Shown: positions 8,616-16,585 of the stretch, piece after piece
Position numbering within the stretch: position 1 is the first letter of the stretch
Layout: each line of letters begins with the position of its first letter
Source: Collinsella sp. MSK.8.10
Lineage (GTDB): Bacteria; Actinomycetota; Coriobacteriia; Coriobacteriales; Coriobacteriaceae
Length of the DNA stretch: 64,000 nucleotides
Direction: 5' to 3'
Assembly: GCF_019041915.1 (NCBI RefSeq)
Contig: NZ_JAHPYF010000009.1
Span: forward strand, 1-64,000
Translations under genes and position numbers: made by a program
Notes under the pieces: model-generated
The model's database searches: none
What the model was told of the DNA's origin: nothing
The model's input: only the letters and a program-made list of their open reading frames with translations

Positions 8616-9701
8616 TTACGGTGCGAAGGCGTCGACATCGCCCCAGTGACGGCGCAGCGTGATGGCGGCAGCAGGCTCGGTGTTGTCAAAGACGACCGAC
8701 CACTGCGTGTTGCTGGTGATGTCTTCCGGATTGGGCTCTTGCGCCGCAGCGCGTAGGGCCTTCCAAGCGACTGCCTCGTCCTGGGCACCGACATGGGCGT
8801 CAAGGACATCGGCGATTGCGACGGCGCGCTCTTTACCATGGCCCAGCTCGCCATTCTTTTGGTTGGGCAGCACTTCGTCACCATAGCAGGCGTAGAAGTT
8901 CGTAACCTGGCGTACAGGAGTCGCTTTGAAAGCGCGGTCCGGATCGCGCGGATCCCACTCCGCCACCCGCGCGTCACCGGCGGCGTCGTTGATAAAGAAG
9001 TGGTAATCGCGTCCTGCCATGGCGTGCATGTCGTAGGCGGAAAGCAGGTCGACAGCTTCTTGCGTGGTGGCGGCACGGTCGAGCACCAGGCGGATGGCGA
9101 GCGAGGTATTGATGACGGGGCGCTGCGTGTCCTGGTCACAGGGTTTGGAATCCAGGGTGAGTACGGCAATGGACACGCCACATTCGTTGATGCCGTCGAG
9201 CTGGGCAAACGGGCCCATGAGTGCGGCGGCACGTCCGGCGACGGAATCAAGCGGAGTGTTGGCGCCCAGGTTGTTAAGGGCGGCAAACCCGATGGAGGCG
9301 TAGCCGCCGCGTGGGTGATTGCGCACCAGCAGCGCCGAGGTGTCGTCCTTAAAGTCGTAATTGCGACCGGTGCGCACGCGGCCTTCGGCATCTACGGCGA
9401 TAAAAGCGCTGCAGGCAAACTGGGGCGCCTGGACATGTGCTGGCACGCCGGGCAACACCTGTGCCACCACAGCATCGATGTAGGCCTGGTCGTCGCGCAC
9501 ATCGGCGGCGATGATGCAGTCGAGGTCGTAGTCGTAGACGATGTCGATTGCGTACAGGTCATAGCCATCCGCGTAGCCGGTCAAGCGTTTGAGCGACGCA
9601 GCGGATTTGATTTGCTTGCGGTAAACGATGCCGGCGGCAGCGGCAAGGCCGACGGCGACGCCCGCGACACCGCAGGCGATGGCAATGTTACGTGGCTTCA
9701 T
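8616..9701 (-). CDS. Membrane-anchored linear amide C-N hydrolase (Ntn, bile-salt-hydrolase-like)
   Basis: This 361-residue protein has an N-terminal hydrophobic anchor (about 6-26) and an Ntn-hydrolase domain. The presumed nucleophile is Cys97 (FACSAFIAVD), with Arg113 and Asp116 in GRNYDF matching the catalytic arginine and aspartate of conjugated-bile-acid and penicillin V amidases. DGINECGVSIAV and FFINDAAGDARVAEW also fit the family. Unlike cytoplasmic bile-salt hydrolases, whose Cys is residue 2, activation would require removal of about 96 residues, as in the C45 acyltransferase group. Its substrate could be a conjugated bile acid, an N-acyl amino acid or a beta-lactam. It stands alone, divergent from the aminopeptidase gene. 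Confidence 0.78.
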   Translation of the reverse strand: MKPRNIAIACGVAGVAVGLAAAAGIVYRKQIKSAASLKRLTGYADGYDLYAIDIVYDYDLDCIIAADVRDDQAYIDAVVAQVLPGVPAHVQAPQFACSAFIAVDAEGRVRTGRNYDFKDDTSALLVRNHPRGGYASIGFAALNNLGANTPLDSVAGRAAALMGPFAQLDGINECGVSIAVLTLDSKPCDQDTQRPVINTSLAIRLVLDRAATTQEAVDLLSAYDMHAMAGRDYHFFINDAAGDARVAEWDPRDPDRAFKATPVRQVTNFYACYGDEVLPNQKNGELGHGKERAVAIADVLDAHVGAQDEAVAWKALRAAAQEPNPEDITSNTQWSVVFDNTEPAAAITLRRHWGDVDAFAP

Positions 9702-9862
9702 GACGGCTCCTCTCGTCCTGTTAGCGTAATTGTCGCAAAAGGAGCGCGGGCATGATGGCTCAACTTGGTGAGCGGCGCGGGATTAAACACGGAATGAAGA
9801 GTGCAGCGCTGGCGCGGCGGGGTATGCTGGAAGGGACCATCAACCCAGCGAAAGGGGAGAGC

Positions 9863-11248
9863 ATGACGGATCAGGAAACGCCCGAGCGCGCGCATGTGAC
9901 GGCCGATGATATCGAGGCCGCCAACGACCTTATCGACTTTATCGAGGCATGCCCCAGCATGTTCCATACGGCGGCGACCATTATGGCCGAGCTCGACGAG
10001 GCGGGCTTTACCTACCTGCCCGAGAACGCGGCGTGGGACATCGAGCCGGGCGGGCGTTATTACACGCAGCGCAACACCTCGAGCGTTGTTGCCTTTAAGG
10101 TGGGCGAGGACCTGGCCGCGACGTGGGGCGAGGACGGCGTTGCCGGTGACTATCATTTTCAGCTCACGGCGTCGCACAGCGATTCGCCGACGTTTAAGGT
10201 CAAGGCCGTGCCCGAGCTCGATGGCGCAGGCGAGACGCTGCGCCTGAACACCGAGGCCTACGGCGGCATGATCGACTACACCTGGTTCGACCGTCCGCTG
10301 GCACTCGCGGGCCGCGTACTGGTACGCGAGGGCGACCGTATCGAGAGTCGTTTGCTCGCTACCGAGCGCGAGGTCGCTATTATCCCGAGCCTTGCCATCC
10401 ACATGAACCGCGGCGTTAACGAGGGCTTTGCTCCCAACCGAGCCGTCGACCTTTGCCCGCTTATCAGCGCCGGTGATCTTAAGCAGGGCGACTTTGATGC
10501 TCTGATCGCCGACGAGCTGGACGTTGAGCCCGAGCAGATCCTGGGCCGCGATCTGTTCCTGGTCAATCGTCAGGATGCGCGCATTTGGGGCTGGGCCGAC
10601 GAGTTTATCTCGACGCCCAAGCTCGACGACCTAGCCTGCGCCTATACCTCGCTGCAGGCATTTTTGGGTGCCGAGAACGCGCACGATGTTTCGGTCTTCT
10701 GCTGCTTTGATAACGAGGAGGTTGGCTCCGAGACCAAGCAGGGCGCCATGTCGACGTTCTTGGCCGACGCGCTGCGCCGCATTAACGGATCGCTGGGCTT
10801 TGACGACGAGTCGTACCATCGCGCCCTTGCCGCCTCGATGCTTGTAAGCTGCGACAATGCACATGCCGTGCACCCCAACCACGCCGAGAAGTGCGATGCC
10901 CGCAATCAGGTTGTACTCAACGGCGGCATCGTCATCAAGGAAGCCGCCAACCAGCACTACTGCACCGATGCCTTTAGCCGCGCGGTGTTCCAGGCTATTT
11001 GCGATGACGCCGACGTGCCCACGCAGGCCTTCGCCAACAAGAGCGATATGGCGGGTGGCTCCACGCTCGGTAACCTGTCGAACATGCAGGCGAGCATGCA
11101 CGCCGTGGACGTGGGCCTGCCGCAGCTGGCCATGCACTCAAGCTACGAGACCGGCGGCGTACGCGACGTGATGTACGCCATCCGTGCCCTCACCGCCTTC
11201 TACGAGCGAAACCTAACCATCAACGGCGCCGAAAGCGTGGAGCTCTAA
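9863..11248 (+). CDS. apeB: M18 family aminopeptidase
   Basis: A zinc aminopeptidase of 461 residues that removes N-terminal, often acidic, residues from peptides in the cytoplasm. Metal-binding and catalytic segments are visible: ASHSDSPTFKVK (HSD at about 105-107), LDDLACAYTSLQAF, CCFDNEEVGSETKQGA and the C-terminal HSSYETGG. An upstream in-frame start at 9752 is possible, but AAAGGGGAGAGC directly before ATG 9863 and the match to family N-termini favour the shorter form. A hairpin repeat begins just after the stop codon. Confidence 0.93.
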   Translation: MTDQETPERAHVTADDIEAANDLIDFIEACPSMFHTAATIMAELDEAGFTYLPENAAWDIEPGGRYYTQRNTSSVVAFKVGEDLAATWGEDGVAGDYHFQLTASHSDSPTFKVKAVPELDGAGETLRLNTEAYGGMIDYTWFDRPLALAGRVLVREGDRIESRLLATEREVAIIPSLAIHMNRGVNEGFAPNRAVDLCPLISAGDLKQGDFDALIADELDVEPEQILGRDLFLVNRQDARIWGWADEFISTPKLDDLACAYTSLQAFLGAENAHDVSVFCCFDNEEVGSETKQGAMSTFLADALRRINGSLGFDDESYHRALAASMLVSCDNAHAVHPNHAEKCDARNQVVLNGGIVIKEAANQHYCTDAFSRAVFQAICDDADVPTQAFANKSDMAGGSTLGNLSNMQASMHAVDVGLPQLAMHSSYETGGVRDVMYAIRALTAFYERNLTINGAESVEL

Positions 11249-11249
11249 A

Positions 11250-11301
11250 AACCTGCCAAAAAGGGACAGGTTTATTTTGCCAGGTTTTATCTGGGCAAAT
11301 G
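11250..11301 (+). repeat. GGGACAGG-loop hairpin repeat, copy A2
   Basis: The arms CCTGCCAAAA and TTTTGCCAGG (two mismatched positions relative to a perfect stem) enclose a loop containing GGGACAGG, followed by the tail TTTATCTGGGCAAA. It starts one base after the aminopeptidase stop codon. Confidence 0.85.
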
Positions 11302-11336
11302 CAAAGGATGAAACCGAACTAGATTGGTGATGCGTA

Positions 11337-11371
11337 GCCGCCGAGGTGCAATGTGCCTCGGCGGCTTTTTG
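11337..11371 (+). terminator. Rho-independent terminator
   Basis: The stem GCCGCCGAGG pairs with CCTCGGCGGC and is followed by TTTTTG. It ends transcription from the aminopeptidase gene and insulates the toxin-antitoxin operon. Confidence 0.85.
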
Positions 11372-11412
11372 TGCACGGAGCACGGCTAATACTAATTTAT
11401 TGCTATACATGC

Positions 11413-11441
11413 TTTACGTATCTACCATAGTGTTTTATGAT
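11413..11441 (+). promoter_or_regulatory. Likely promoter of the toxin-antitoxin operon
   Basis: TTTACG (11413-11418) and TATGAT (11436-11441) are separated by 17 bases and lie just before a strong AAGGAGG (11456-11462). An alternative extended -10, TGCTATACAT, lies at 11401-11410. The region is markedly AT-rich for this genome. Confidence 0.5.
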
Positions 11442-11466
11442 AATTCTGAAGTATTAAGGAGGGGTC

Positions 11467-11847
11467 ATGACCACAACAGCCGCTCAGATCAACGTACGTC
11501 TCGATGCCGATCTCAAAAGGAGTGGGGACGCCGCTCTCTCCAGGGCCGGTATGACGCCGAGCCAAGCGGTGCGAGCGCTCTGGCAGCTTGCAGCGTCGCT
11601 GGCCGATCGCCCCGGTGCGCTCGAGGATATCCTGCTGCCCAGTCGTGCCCGGGCGGAACAGCGCGAGCGCGAAAAGGCCGCCAAACGTAAACTCGAGCTC
11701 ATGGATCAGGGATCGAAGCTGTTCGCTGCCGCTTGCCGTGAGTCGGGAATCGATATGGTCAGGGCTCAGCCATCGGACGACGAAGAGCTCAAACGGAACG
11801 CCTATGCTGATCGCTATGGCGAGGAGATGAGCTGGCTCTATGAGTGA
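11467..11847 (+). CDS. RelB/DinJ-type ribbon-helix-helix antitoxin
   Basis: The 126-residue protein begins with TAAQINVRLDADLKRSGDAAL, the beta strand and first helix of an RHH DNA-binding fold, followed by GMTPSQAVRALWQLAA as in DinJ/RelB antitoxins. The C-terminal half is charged and helical, as expected for the toxin-neutralising segment. It overlaps the PIN gene by 8 bp. It should repress its own operon through the AT-rich promoter region. Pairing of a RelB/DinJ-like antitoxin with a PIN toxin rather than a RelE/YafQ toxin is notable. Confidence 0.85.
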   Translation: MTTTAAQINVRLDADLKRSGDAALSRAGMTPSQAVRALWQLAASLADRPGALEDILLPSRARAEQREREKAAKRKLELMDQGSKLFAAACRESGIDMVRAQPSDDEELKRNAYADRYGEEMSWLYE

Positions 11848-12334
11848 GGCTCTAAAGCGCATCTTGGTTGACACCAACGTGTGGCTCGATTACTTCATTC
11901 CCTCACGACGTGGTCGTTCGGCGGCGATTGAGTTTTTACGCGATGCATGCACGGCGCAGGTGGATTTGCTGTATGCGGCGACATCGTCCAAAGACCTGTT
12001 CTATTTGATTTCAAGTGAACATAAGGCATGGTATCGGCGAGAGCGCGGTTCGCTGTCTCAAGATGCCGCTTCGGCGGCGACATCACTCGCATGGGATTGT
12101 CTTGATGTGTTGTCGCAACTTGCTACGCCCGTGCCCTGCGACCTGAGCGACATATGGATGGCGAGTAAGCAGCGTGAGCTCCATAGCGATTACGAAGACG
12201 ATTTAATCATCGCGGCAGCGATGCGCTCCCAAGCAGATTTACTGGTCACCAACGATGTCAAGCTCTGTTCGCATGCGCCCGTCGCAGCAATGAACGTAGA
12301 AGATGCAAGAAGCTATCTAACAACGCTTAAATAG
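11840..12334 (+). CDS. PIN-domain toxin (VapC-like RNase)
   Basis: This 164-residue protein is a probable endoribonuclease toxin. The PIN-domain acidic residues are present: the first Asp in ILVDTNVWLDYF, acidic residues in HSDYEDDLIIAAA and the last in LLVTNDVKL, the usual carboxylates that bind Mg2+. It is translated from an ATG that overlaps the antitoxin gene, ensuring coupled, antitoxin-first synthesis. The RNA target cannot be predicted. A palindromic element follows it. Confidence 0.85.
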   Translation: MSEALKRILVDTNVWLDYFIPSRRGRSAAIEFLRDACTAQVDLLYAATSSKDLFYLISSEHKAWYRRERGSLSQDAASAATSLAWDCLDVLSQLATPVPCDLSDIWMASKQRELHSDYEDDLIIAAAMRSQADLLVTNDVKLCSHAPVAAMNVEDARSYLTTLK

Positions 12335-12421
12335 CGCTAGACCCCTTTGGTCGAATAACGGTCAGCGAGAGCCCACAGGTAGGGCCGCGCCAGCAAAGCG
12401 CCGCAGGTTGAACAAAAGTCA

Positions 12422-12526
12422 GCGAGAGCCCGCCGTTTGAGCCAAGGTGCCGTGAAATGAAAAGGCGCTGACCTTCTGGTCGCGCCTTTGAAATTGAACG
12501 GCAGATTGGCCAAACGGCGGGCTCGC
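12422..12526. repeat. Long-arm palindrome with internal hairpin
   Basis: Arms at 12422-12439 and 12511-12526 (GCGAGAGCCCGCCGTTTG and its near-complement, two bases missing on the right) flank a 71-base loop. Inside it, AAAGGCGC (12461-12468) pairs with GCGCCTTT (12482-12489). The segment GTCAGCGAGAGCCC at 12418 also occurs at 12361. It lies between the convergent PIN and dehydrogenase genes and may act as a bidirectional terminator. Confidence 0.65.
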
Positions 12527-12565
12527 AGCGTCGACTGATCCGCCGTTCGTTAGAACGGCGGAACC

Positions 12566-13501
12566 CTAATGCTCGATCCAGCAGCGAAGCGTCTCGCCCG
12601 CTTGCAGGTGACGCAGATTTTCCGCGGCAATGTCGACCACGTTGTTGAGCGTGGCCTCCAGGTGGAACCAGCCGGAGACGTGCGGCGTGATGAGCATGTT
12701 GGGCGCATCCCACAGGGGGCTTGTCTCAGGCAGCGGCTCGGGGTCGGTGACGTCGACCGCGGCGCCGGCGAGATGTCCCGACTCCAAGGCGGCAACCAAG
12801 TCGTCGGCGACCACAAGATCGCCGCGGCCGCCGTTGGCAAAGAAGGCGCCCGGCTTCATCGCGGCGAAGAACTCGGCGTTTGCCAGGCCGCGGGTCTCGG
12901 GTGTGCTCGGCATAAAGGATGCGACGACGTCGGCTTCGGCCAAGCGCTCAGACAGGGCATCCATGCCGTCCATGTCCTCAAACACAATGGGGTAGACGAG
13001 CGGGTGGCGCTTGATGCCGCGGACGTGCGCGCCCATGCTGCGGCATAGCGTGGCAAAGTGGCCGCCGATATCGCCTGCGCCCAGCACCAGCACATTGGCG
13101 TTTTTGAGCGAGGTGACCGACCCCAAATCCTCCCAGCGATGCTCGCGCTGCAAGTCGTGATAGCCGGGCAGGCGCTTCATCATGGAAAGGACCATGGCAA
13201 ACATGTGCTCGCTCACGGCTTGGCCGTAGGCGCCCACCGAGCAGGAAAGCTTGGCGTCGGCTGGCACGGTGCCGGCGGCCAGGTAATCGTCATAGCCCGC
13301 GGTCTGCAGTTGCAGCAGCTGGAGGTGCTCGCACGCGGTAAGCAGGGCGGGGTCTATGTTGCCCAAGATCACGTCGGCGTCGGCGACCTGCTCACGCGTG
13401 ACGGCATCGGCGCTCGTGTAGATAAAGTCCTCGCCCGGAGCGCTCGACTCAAGGATCGCGCGGTGACGGTCGTTGACGGGCAACAAAACCAGGATGTTCA
13501 C
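12566..13501 (-). CDS. D-2-hydroxyacid dehydrogenase (NAD-dependent)
   Basis: A 311-residue cytoplasmic oxidoreductase of the formate/glycerate dehydrogenase family that interconverts 2-oxoacids and D-2-hydroxyacids. The nucleotide-binding motif GAGDIG lies at 141-146. The catalytic Arg is in NGGRGDLV, the Glu in VTDPEPLP and the His in LITPHVSGW. The substrate specificity is unknown; glyoxylate/hydroxypyruvate reductase-type enzymes are the closest in appearance. It is monocistronic, with a hairpin repeat upstream. Confidence 0.85.
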   Translation of the reverse strand: MNILVLLPVNDRHRAILESSAPGEDFIYTSADAVTREQVADADVILGNIDPALLTACEHLQLLQLQTAGYDDYLAAGTVPADAKLSCSVGAYGQAVSEHMFAMVLSMMKRLPGYHDLQREHRWEDLGSVTSLKNANVLVLGAGDIGGHFATLCRSMGAHVRGIKRHPLVYPIVFEDMDGMDALSERLAEADVVASFMPSTPETRGLANAEFFAAMKPGAFFANGGRGDLVVADDLVAALESGHLAGAAVDVTDPEPLPETSPLWDAPNMLITPHVSGWFHLEATLNNVVDIAAENLRHLQAGETLRCWIEH

Positions 13502-13520
13502 AAGCAGTCCTCTCCGCTCG

Positions 13521-13572
13521 ACCTACCAAAAAGGGACAGGTTTATTTTGGCAGGTTTTATCAGGCAAAACGT
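13521..13572 (+). repeat. GGGACAGG-loop hairpin repeat, copy A3
   Basis: ACCTACCAAAA pairs with TTTTGGCAGGTTT around a loop carrying GGGACAGG, followed by TTTATCAGGCAAAACGTT. It lies upstream of the dehydrogenase start and downstream of the methionine aminopeptidase terminator. Confidence 0.85.
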
Positions 13573-13573
13573 T

Positions 13574-13622
13574 CAAATAAAAACGCCGGATGCAAGACGA
13601 GCGTGCCCGTCAGCATCCGGCG
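13574..13622 (-). terminator. Terminator of the methionine aminopeptidase gene
   Basis: On the minus strand, CGCCGGATGC (13613-13622) pairs with GCATCCGGCG (13584-13593) and is followed by TTTTTATTTG. It lies just after the map stop codon. Confidence 0.8.
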
Positions 13623-13631
13623 CATCCACGG

Positions 13632-14519
13632 CTACCAGCTCAGCAGTTCGTAACCGTCCTCGGTCACCACGAGCTGTACCTCGCACTGGGCCGAGTCGCC
13701 GCCGTCCTTGGTGCGCACGCACCAACCGTCACCCTTGCTAATCTTGATGTCGGGCGCTCCGGCGTTGACCATGGGCTCGATGGTAAAGACCATGCCCGGA
13801 GCCATGATGGTGTCCACATCGGGCGCCTCGGTGGTAAAGCCCACAAATGGGTCCTCGTGGAACTCTTTGCCAATGCCGTGCCCGCCGTACTCGCGCACCA
13901 CGCTAAAGCCGGCGTCCTCGACCGTCTTTTGTACGGCCTCGGCCATAACGGACAGCGGCAGCCATGGCTTGACGGCCGCCAGGCCCGCCTCCACGCTGGC
14001 ACGGGTGACCTCGACAAGACGCTGGCGCTCGGCAGAGACCTCACCGATGCAGAACATGCGGCTCGAGTCGCTAAAGTAGCCGTCAAGAATCGTGGAGCAG
14101 TCCACGTTGATGATATCGCCCTCGTGCAGCACGTCCGTATCGCAGGGGATGCCGTGGCAGACCACGTCGTTGATCGAGGTGCACACGCTCTTGGGGTAGC
14201 CCTCGTAGTTGAGGTCGGCCGGCGTGCCACCGTGCTCGACGGTGTAGTCGTAGATCATCTGGTCGATCTGGTTGGTGGTCATGCCCGCGGCGATGTGCTC
14301 GCCTACGTAGTCGAGCACGCCCACGTTGATGGCGGCGGAGCGCTTGATGCCCTCGATATCGGCGGGCGTCTTGTAGAGCGTGCGGGGCAGAACCTCCCAG
14401 CCCTCCTCCCACAGGCGCTCGAGGCGCTCATCAAAGGTGCTATGGCATTTCTTATATTTTTTGCCGCTGCCGCACCAGCAAGCGTCGTTGCGGCCGGGTA
14501 CGGGTCCTTTGTCATACAT
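13632..14519 (-). CDS. map: Methionine aminopeptidase, type I, with SEC-C zinc motif
   Basis: The enzyme removes the initiator methionine from nascent proteins. The 295-residue form carries an N-terminal SEC-C motif (PGRNDACWCGSGKKYKKCH, Cys14, Cys16, Cys25, His26) that probably binds zinc and the ribosome, as in several Firmicutes and Actinobacteria. The metal site is complete: His in VVCHGIP, Asp pair in NVDCSTILDGYFSDSSR, His in YGGHGIGKEFHEDP, and the two glutamates in FTIEPMV and CEVQLVVT. It is monocistronic with its own terminator. Confidence 0.95.
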   Translation of the reverse strand: MYDKGPVPGRNDACWCGSGKKYKKCHSTFDERLERLWEEGWEVLPRTLYKTPADIEGIKRSAAINVGVLDYVGEHIAAGMTTNQIDQMIYDYTVEHGGTPADLNYEGYPKSVCTSINDVVCHGIPCDTDVLHEGDIINVDCSTILDGYFSDSSRMFCIGEVSAERQRLVEVTRASVEAGLAAVKPWLPLSVMAEAVQKTVEDAGFSVVREYGGHGIGKEFHEDPFVGFTTEAPDVDTIMAPGMVFTIEPMVNAGAPDIKISKGDGWCVRTKDGGDSAQCEVQLVVTEDGYELLSW

Positions 14520-14574
14520 GGCTAACTTCCTTTCATCCGCAGCTAGTATAGCCCACTCACAGGGCAGCTGCGCG

Positions 14575-15351
14575 CTAGTAGCTCACCTGGCAGGGAATGC
14601 CGAGGGCGCGCACGCGCGCGGCGATGGCGTCGAGGGCCTCGGGCGCTGCTTTGGCAAGGCCGGCGACCGGCGTCTCGCGAGCCACCGTGTAGATGGTCGC
14701 TTCTTGTGGGCGAATGCGCTCAAGTGCCGCGAGCCAGGGGGCAACGTACTCCTCGCCGGTGTTGTCGATGGGCTTGCCCAGATACTCACCGGTCAAAAAG
14801 ATCGTCTGGATAATAACGTGACCGTCAAAGCTTGCGAACGTCTCAATCTGGTGCTCGACGTCGTAGGGGCCAACAGGCTGGTCGAGCAGCTGGATAAATG
14901 CCGGATCGACCGTATCGAGCTTGAGGATGTTGTCGTCGACCATCATGAGCGCATCGTGCACCTCGGGGCGGTCGGCGCGCGTACCGTTGGAGAGCACGGC
15001 GATTTTGGAGTTTGGGGCCAGCTGATCGCGCAGCGCGACGGCGCCGGCAATCGCCTGGGGAAACTCCGGTGCGGCGGTGGGCTCGCCGTTTCCTGCGAAG
15101 GTGATCACATCGGGGAGCTCGCCCTCGGCTGCCATCTCGCGCAGCTTTGCCTCGAGCGCGTCGAGTACCACGGCAGCTGTGTTGTACGGCTCATGGCAGG
15201 GGCGCTCGGCGTTGAGGCCGTTTTCGCAGTAAATGCAGTCGAACGTGCAGATTTTGCCGCTGGCCGGCATCATGTTGACGCCGAGCGAGAGACCAAGGCG
15301 ACGGCTGCGAACGGGCCCAAAGATGGGGCTGGCATTCAAAAACGTAGACAT
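14575..15351 (-). CDS. Radical SAM protein
   Basis: A protein of about 258 residues with the cluster motif CTFDCIYC (Cys35, Cys39, Cys42), which binds the 4Fe-4S cluster that cleaves S-adenosylmethionine. The following GNGEPT and the overall layout resemble the stand-alone radical SAM proteins (Wyosine-synthesis/MoaA-like) common in anaerobes. The ATG at 15357 is possible, but 15351 has better spacing from TTGAGGAG. The reaction and substrate are not known. Confidence 0.85.
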   Translation of the reverse strand: MSTFLNASPIFGPVRSRRLGLSLGVNMMPASGKICTFDCIYCENGLNAERPCHEPYNTAAVVLDALEAKLREMAAEGELPDVITFAGNGEPTAAPEFPQAIAGAVALRDQLAPNSKIAVLSNGTRADRPEVHDALMMVDDNILKLDTVDPAFIQLLDQPVGPYDVEHQIETFASFDGHVIIQTIFLTGEYLGKPIDNTGEEYVAPWLAALERIRPQEATIYTVARETPVAGLAKAAPEALDAIAARVRALGIPCQVSY

Positions 15352-15576
15352 AGGCATATGCTCCTCAAGACAATTGTGCCTAAGCATAGCATCGGCTCCA
15401 AAGCAAGGTGCGGGCTCTTGCTTTACAAGTTTCGTTTTTTCACGTCGCCCATTATGCCGCGCCATGAAAAGCCTCGGGTCGGGTAAAGTTAATCTGTTAA
15501 CAAGGTGTAAGGCAATGTGGGTCCATCCAACCGCGCTGACGTGCAACTGGATGAGCATTGATGATGGGGGCACAAC

Positions 15577-16374
15577 ATGAATTTTACGGTCGAGAATGCG
15601 GGCACCACGATTGCCTGTCGCGAATATGCCGGCCCAGATGTGTCGCCTGATGCTCCTGCCTTGGTGTGCGTGCACGGCGCTTGTGTCGACGGCACATTTT
15701 TCGACGATATCGCTTGTGAGCTCAGCCGCAACTACCGCGTAATTGCCTACGACCGCCGCGGCTGCGGTGGCAGCAGCGATGCGGCAGACGGCAGCTATGA
15801 TCTTGCCGCTCAGGCCGCCGACCTGCAAGCCGTGATCGAACACGTTGGCGCTCCGACAAATGTGCTTGCGCATAGCGCCGGTACGTTGGTGGCGCTGGAG
15901 CTTCTTCGCGCCGAACCCCATCTCGTCGCCCGTGCGATTCTGCATGAGCCGGCTGTGTCGGCCGAAGGCGTCGGCATGGGCGCAGCTCCGGTTTTGCTCG
16001 ATATGATTGCGGCTGGAAAGGTTTCAAGGGCGCTCCGGCTTTTCTTGGGAGCCCTCGGCGACTTGGACCCCGAAGCTCCCGGGACGACCGAAGCGGAAGC
16101 CAAACATGCCCTGCGCAATGGTCGTTGCTTTATGGCTAATGAATACGGAACAAATATGACATATGCTCCCGACTGGGAGCGCGTCCGCGCGTCAAAGGCG
16201 GTGTCGGCCGTGTTTTTGGGCGAGCTTTCGGTCGATACACCCCGCGAGGCTGGCACGCGAGCGGCTGCCGAATATCTCGATTGCCCCCTTGTGACGATCC
16301 CGGGCGCGCATAACGGTCTGCGCGATCGCCCCGTTACGGCGGCAAACGCCGTTCGCGATGTCTTGGAGCGTTAG
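15577..16374 (+). CDS. Alpha/beta hydrolase
   Basis: This 265-residue protein has the fold's HG oxyanion motif (VCVHGACVDG, about 31-39), the nucleophile elbow AHSAGT with Ser100, and a C-terminal histidine in IPGAHNGL that completes a triad. It resembles small esterases, C-C hydrolases or haloperoxidase-like hydrolases. The substrate is unknown. It is transcribed divergently from the radical SAM gene across about 220 bp with no obvious operator. Confidence 0.85.
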   Translation: MNFTVENAGTTIACREYAGPDVSPDAPALVCVHGACVDGTFFDDIACELSRNYRVIAYDRRGCGGSSDAADGSYDLAAQAADLQAVIEHVGAPTNVLAHSAGTLVALELLRAEPHLVARAILHEPAVSAEGVGMGAAPVLLDMIAAGKVSRALRLFLGALGDLDPEAPGTTEAEAKHALRNGRCFMANEYGTNMTYAPDWERVRASKAVSAVFLGELSVDTPREAGTRAAAEYLDCPLVTIPGAHNGLRDRPVTAANAVRDVLER

Positions 16375-16585
16375 CACGCTCGATGACCTGCGGGGAGAGG
16401 GGCTGTTAGCGTTTCGTCATTGTTAACGAATGCGCCCATAACCGCGCGCCCGCGGCTCCATTACCGCCGTTTGCCAGGTCATAAAAATGTAACGATAATC
16501 GCGCGTTTGCCTTCAGCTGTTAGATGCTACCCTTGTACCAATTGATATGCACCGTTGCCGTGCGTAACGATAGGAAGGGCCCCAT

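Noticed and set aside
13590..14525. Plus-strand frame of 311 codons
   Set aside because: Antisense shadow of the methionine aminopeptidase gene.
15352..15945. Upstream extension of the radical SAM frame
   Set aside because: It overlaps the divergent alpha/beta hydrolase gene; the family N-terminus and TTGAGGAG favour 15351 or 15357.
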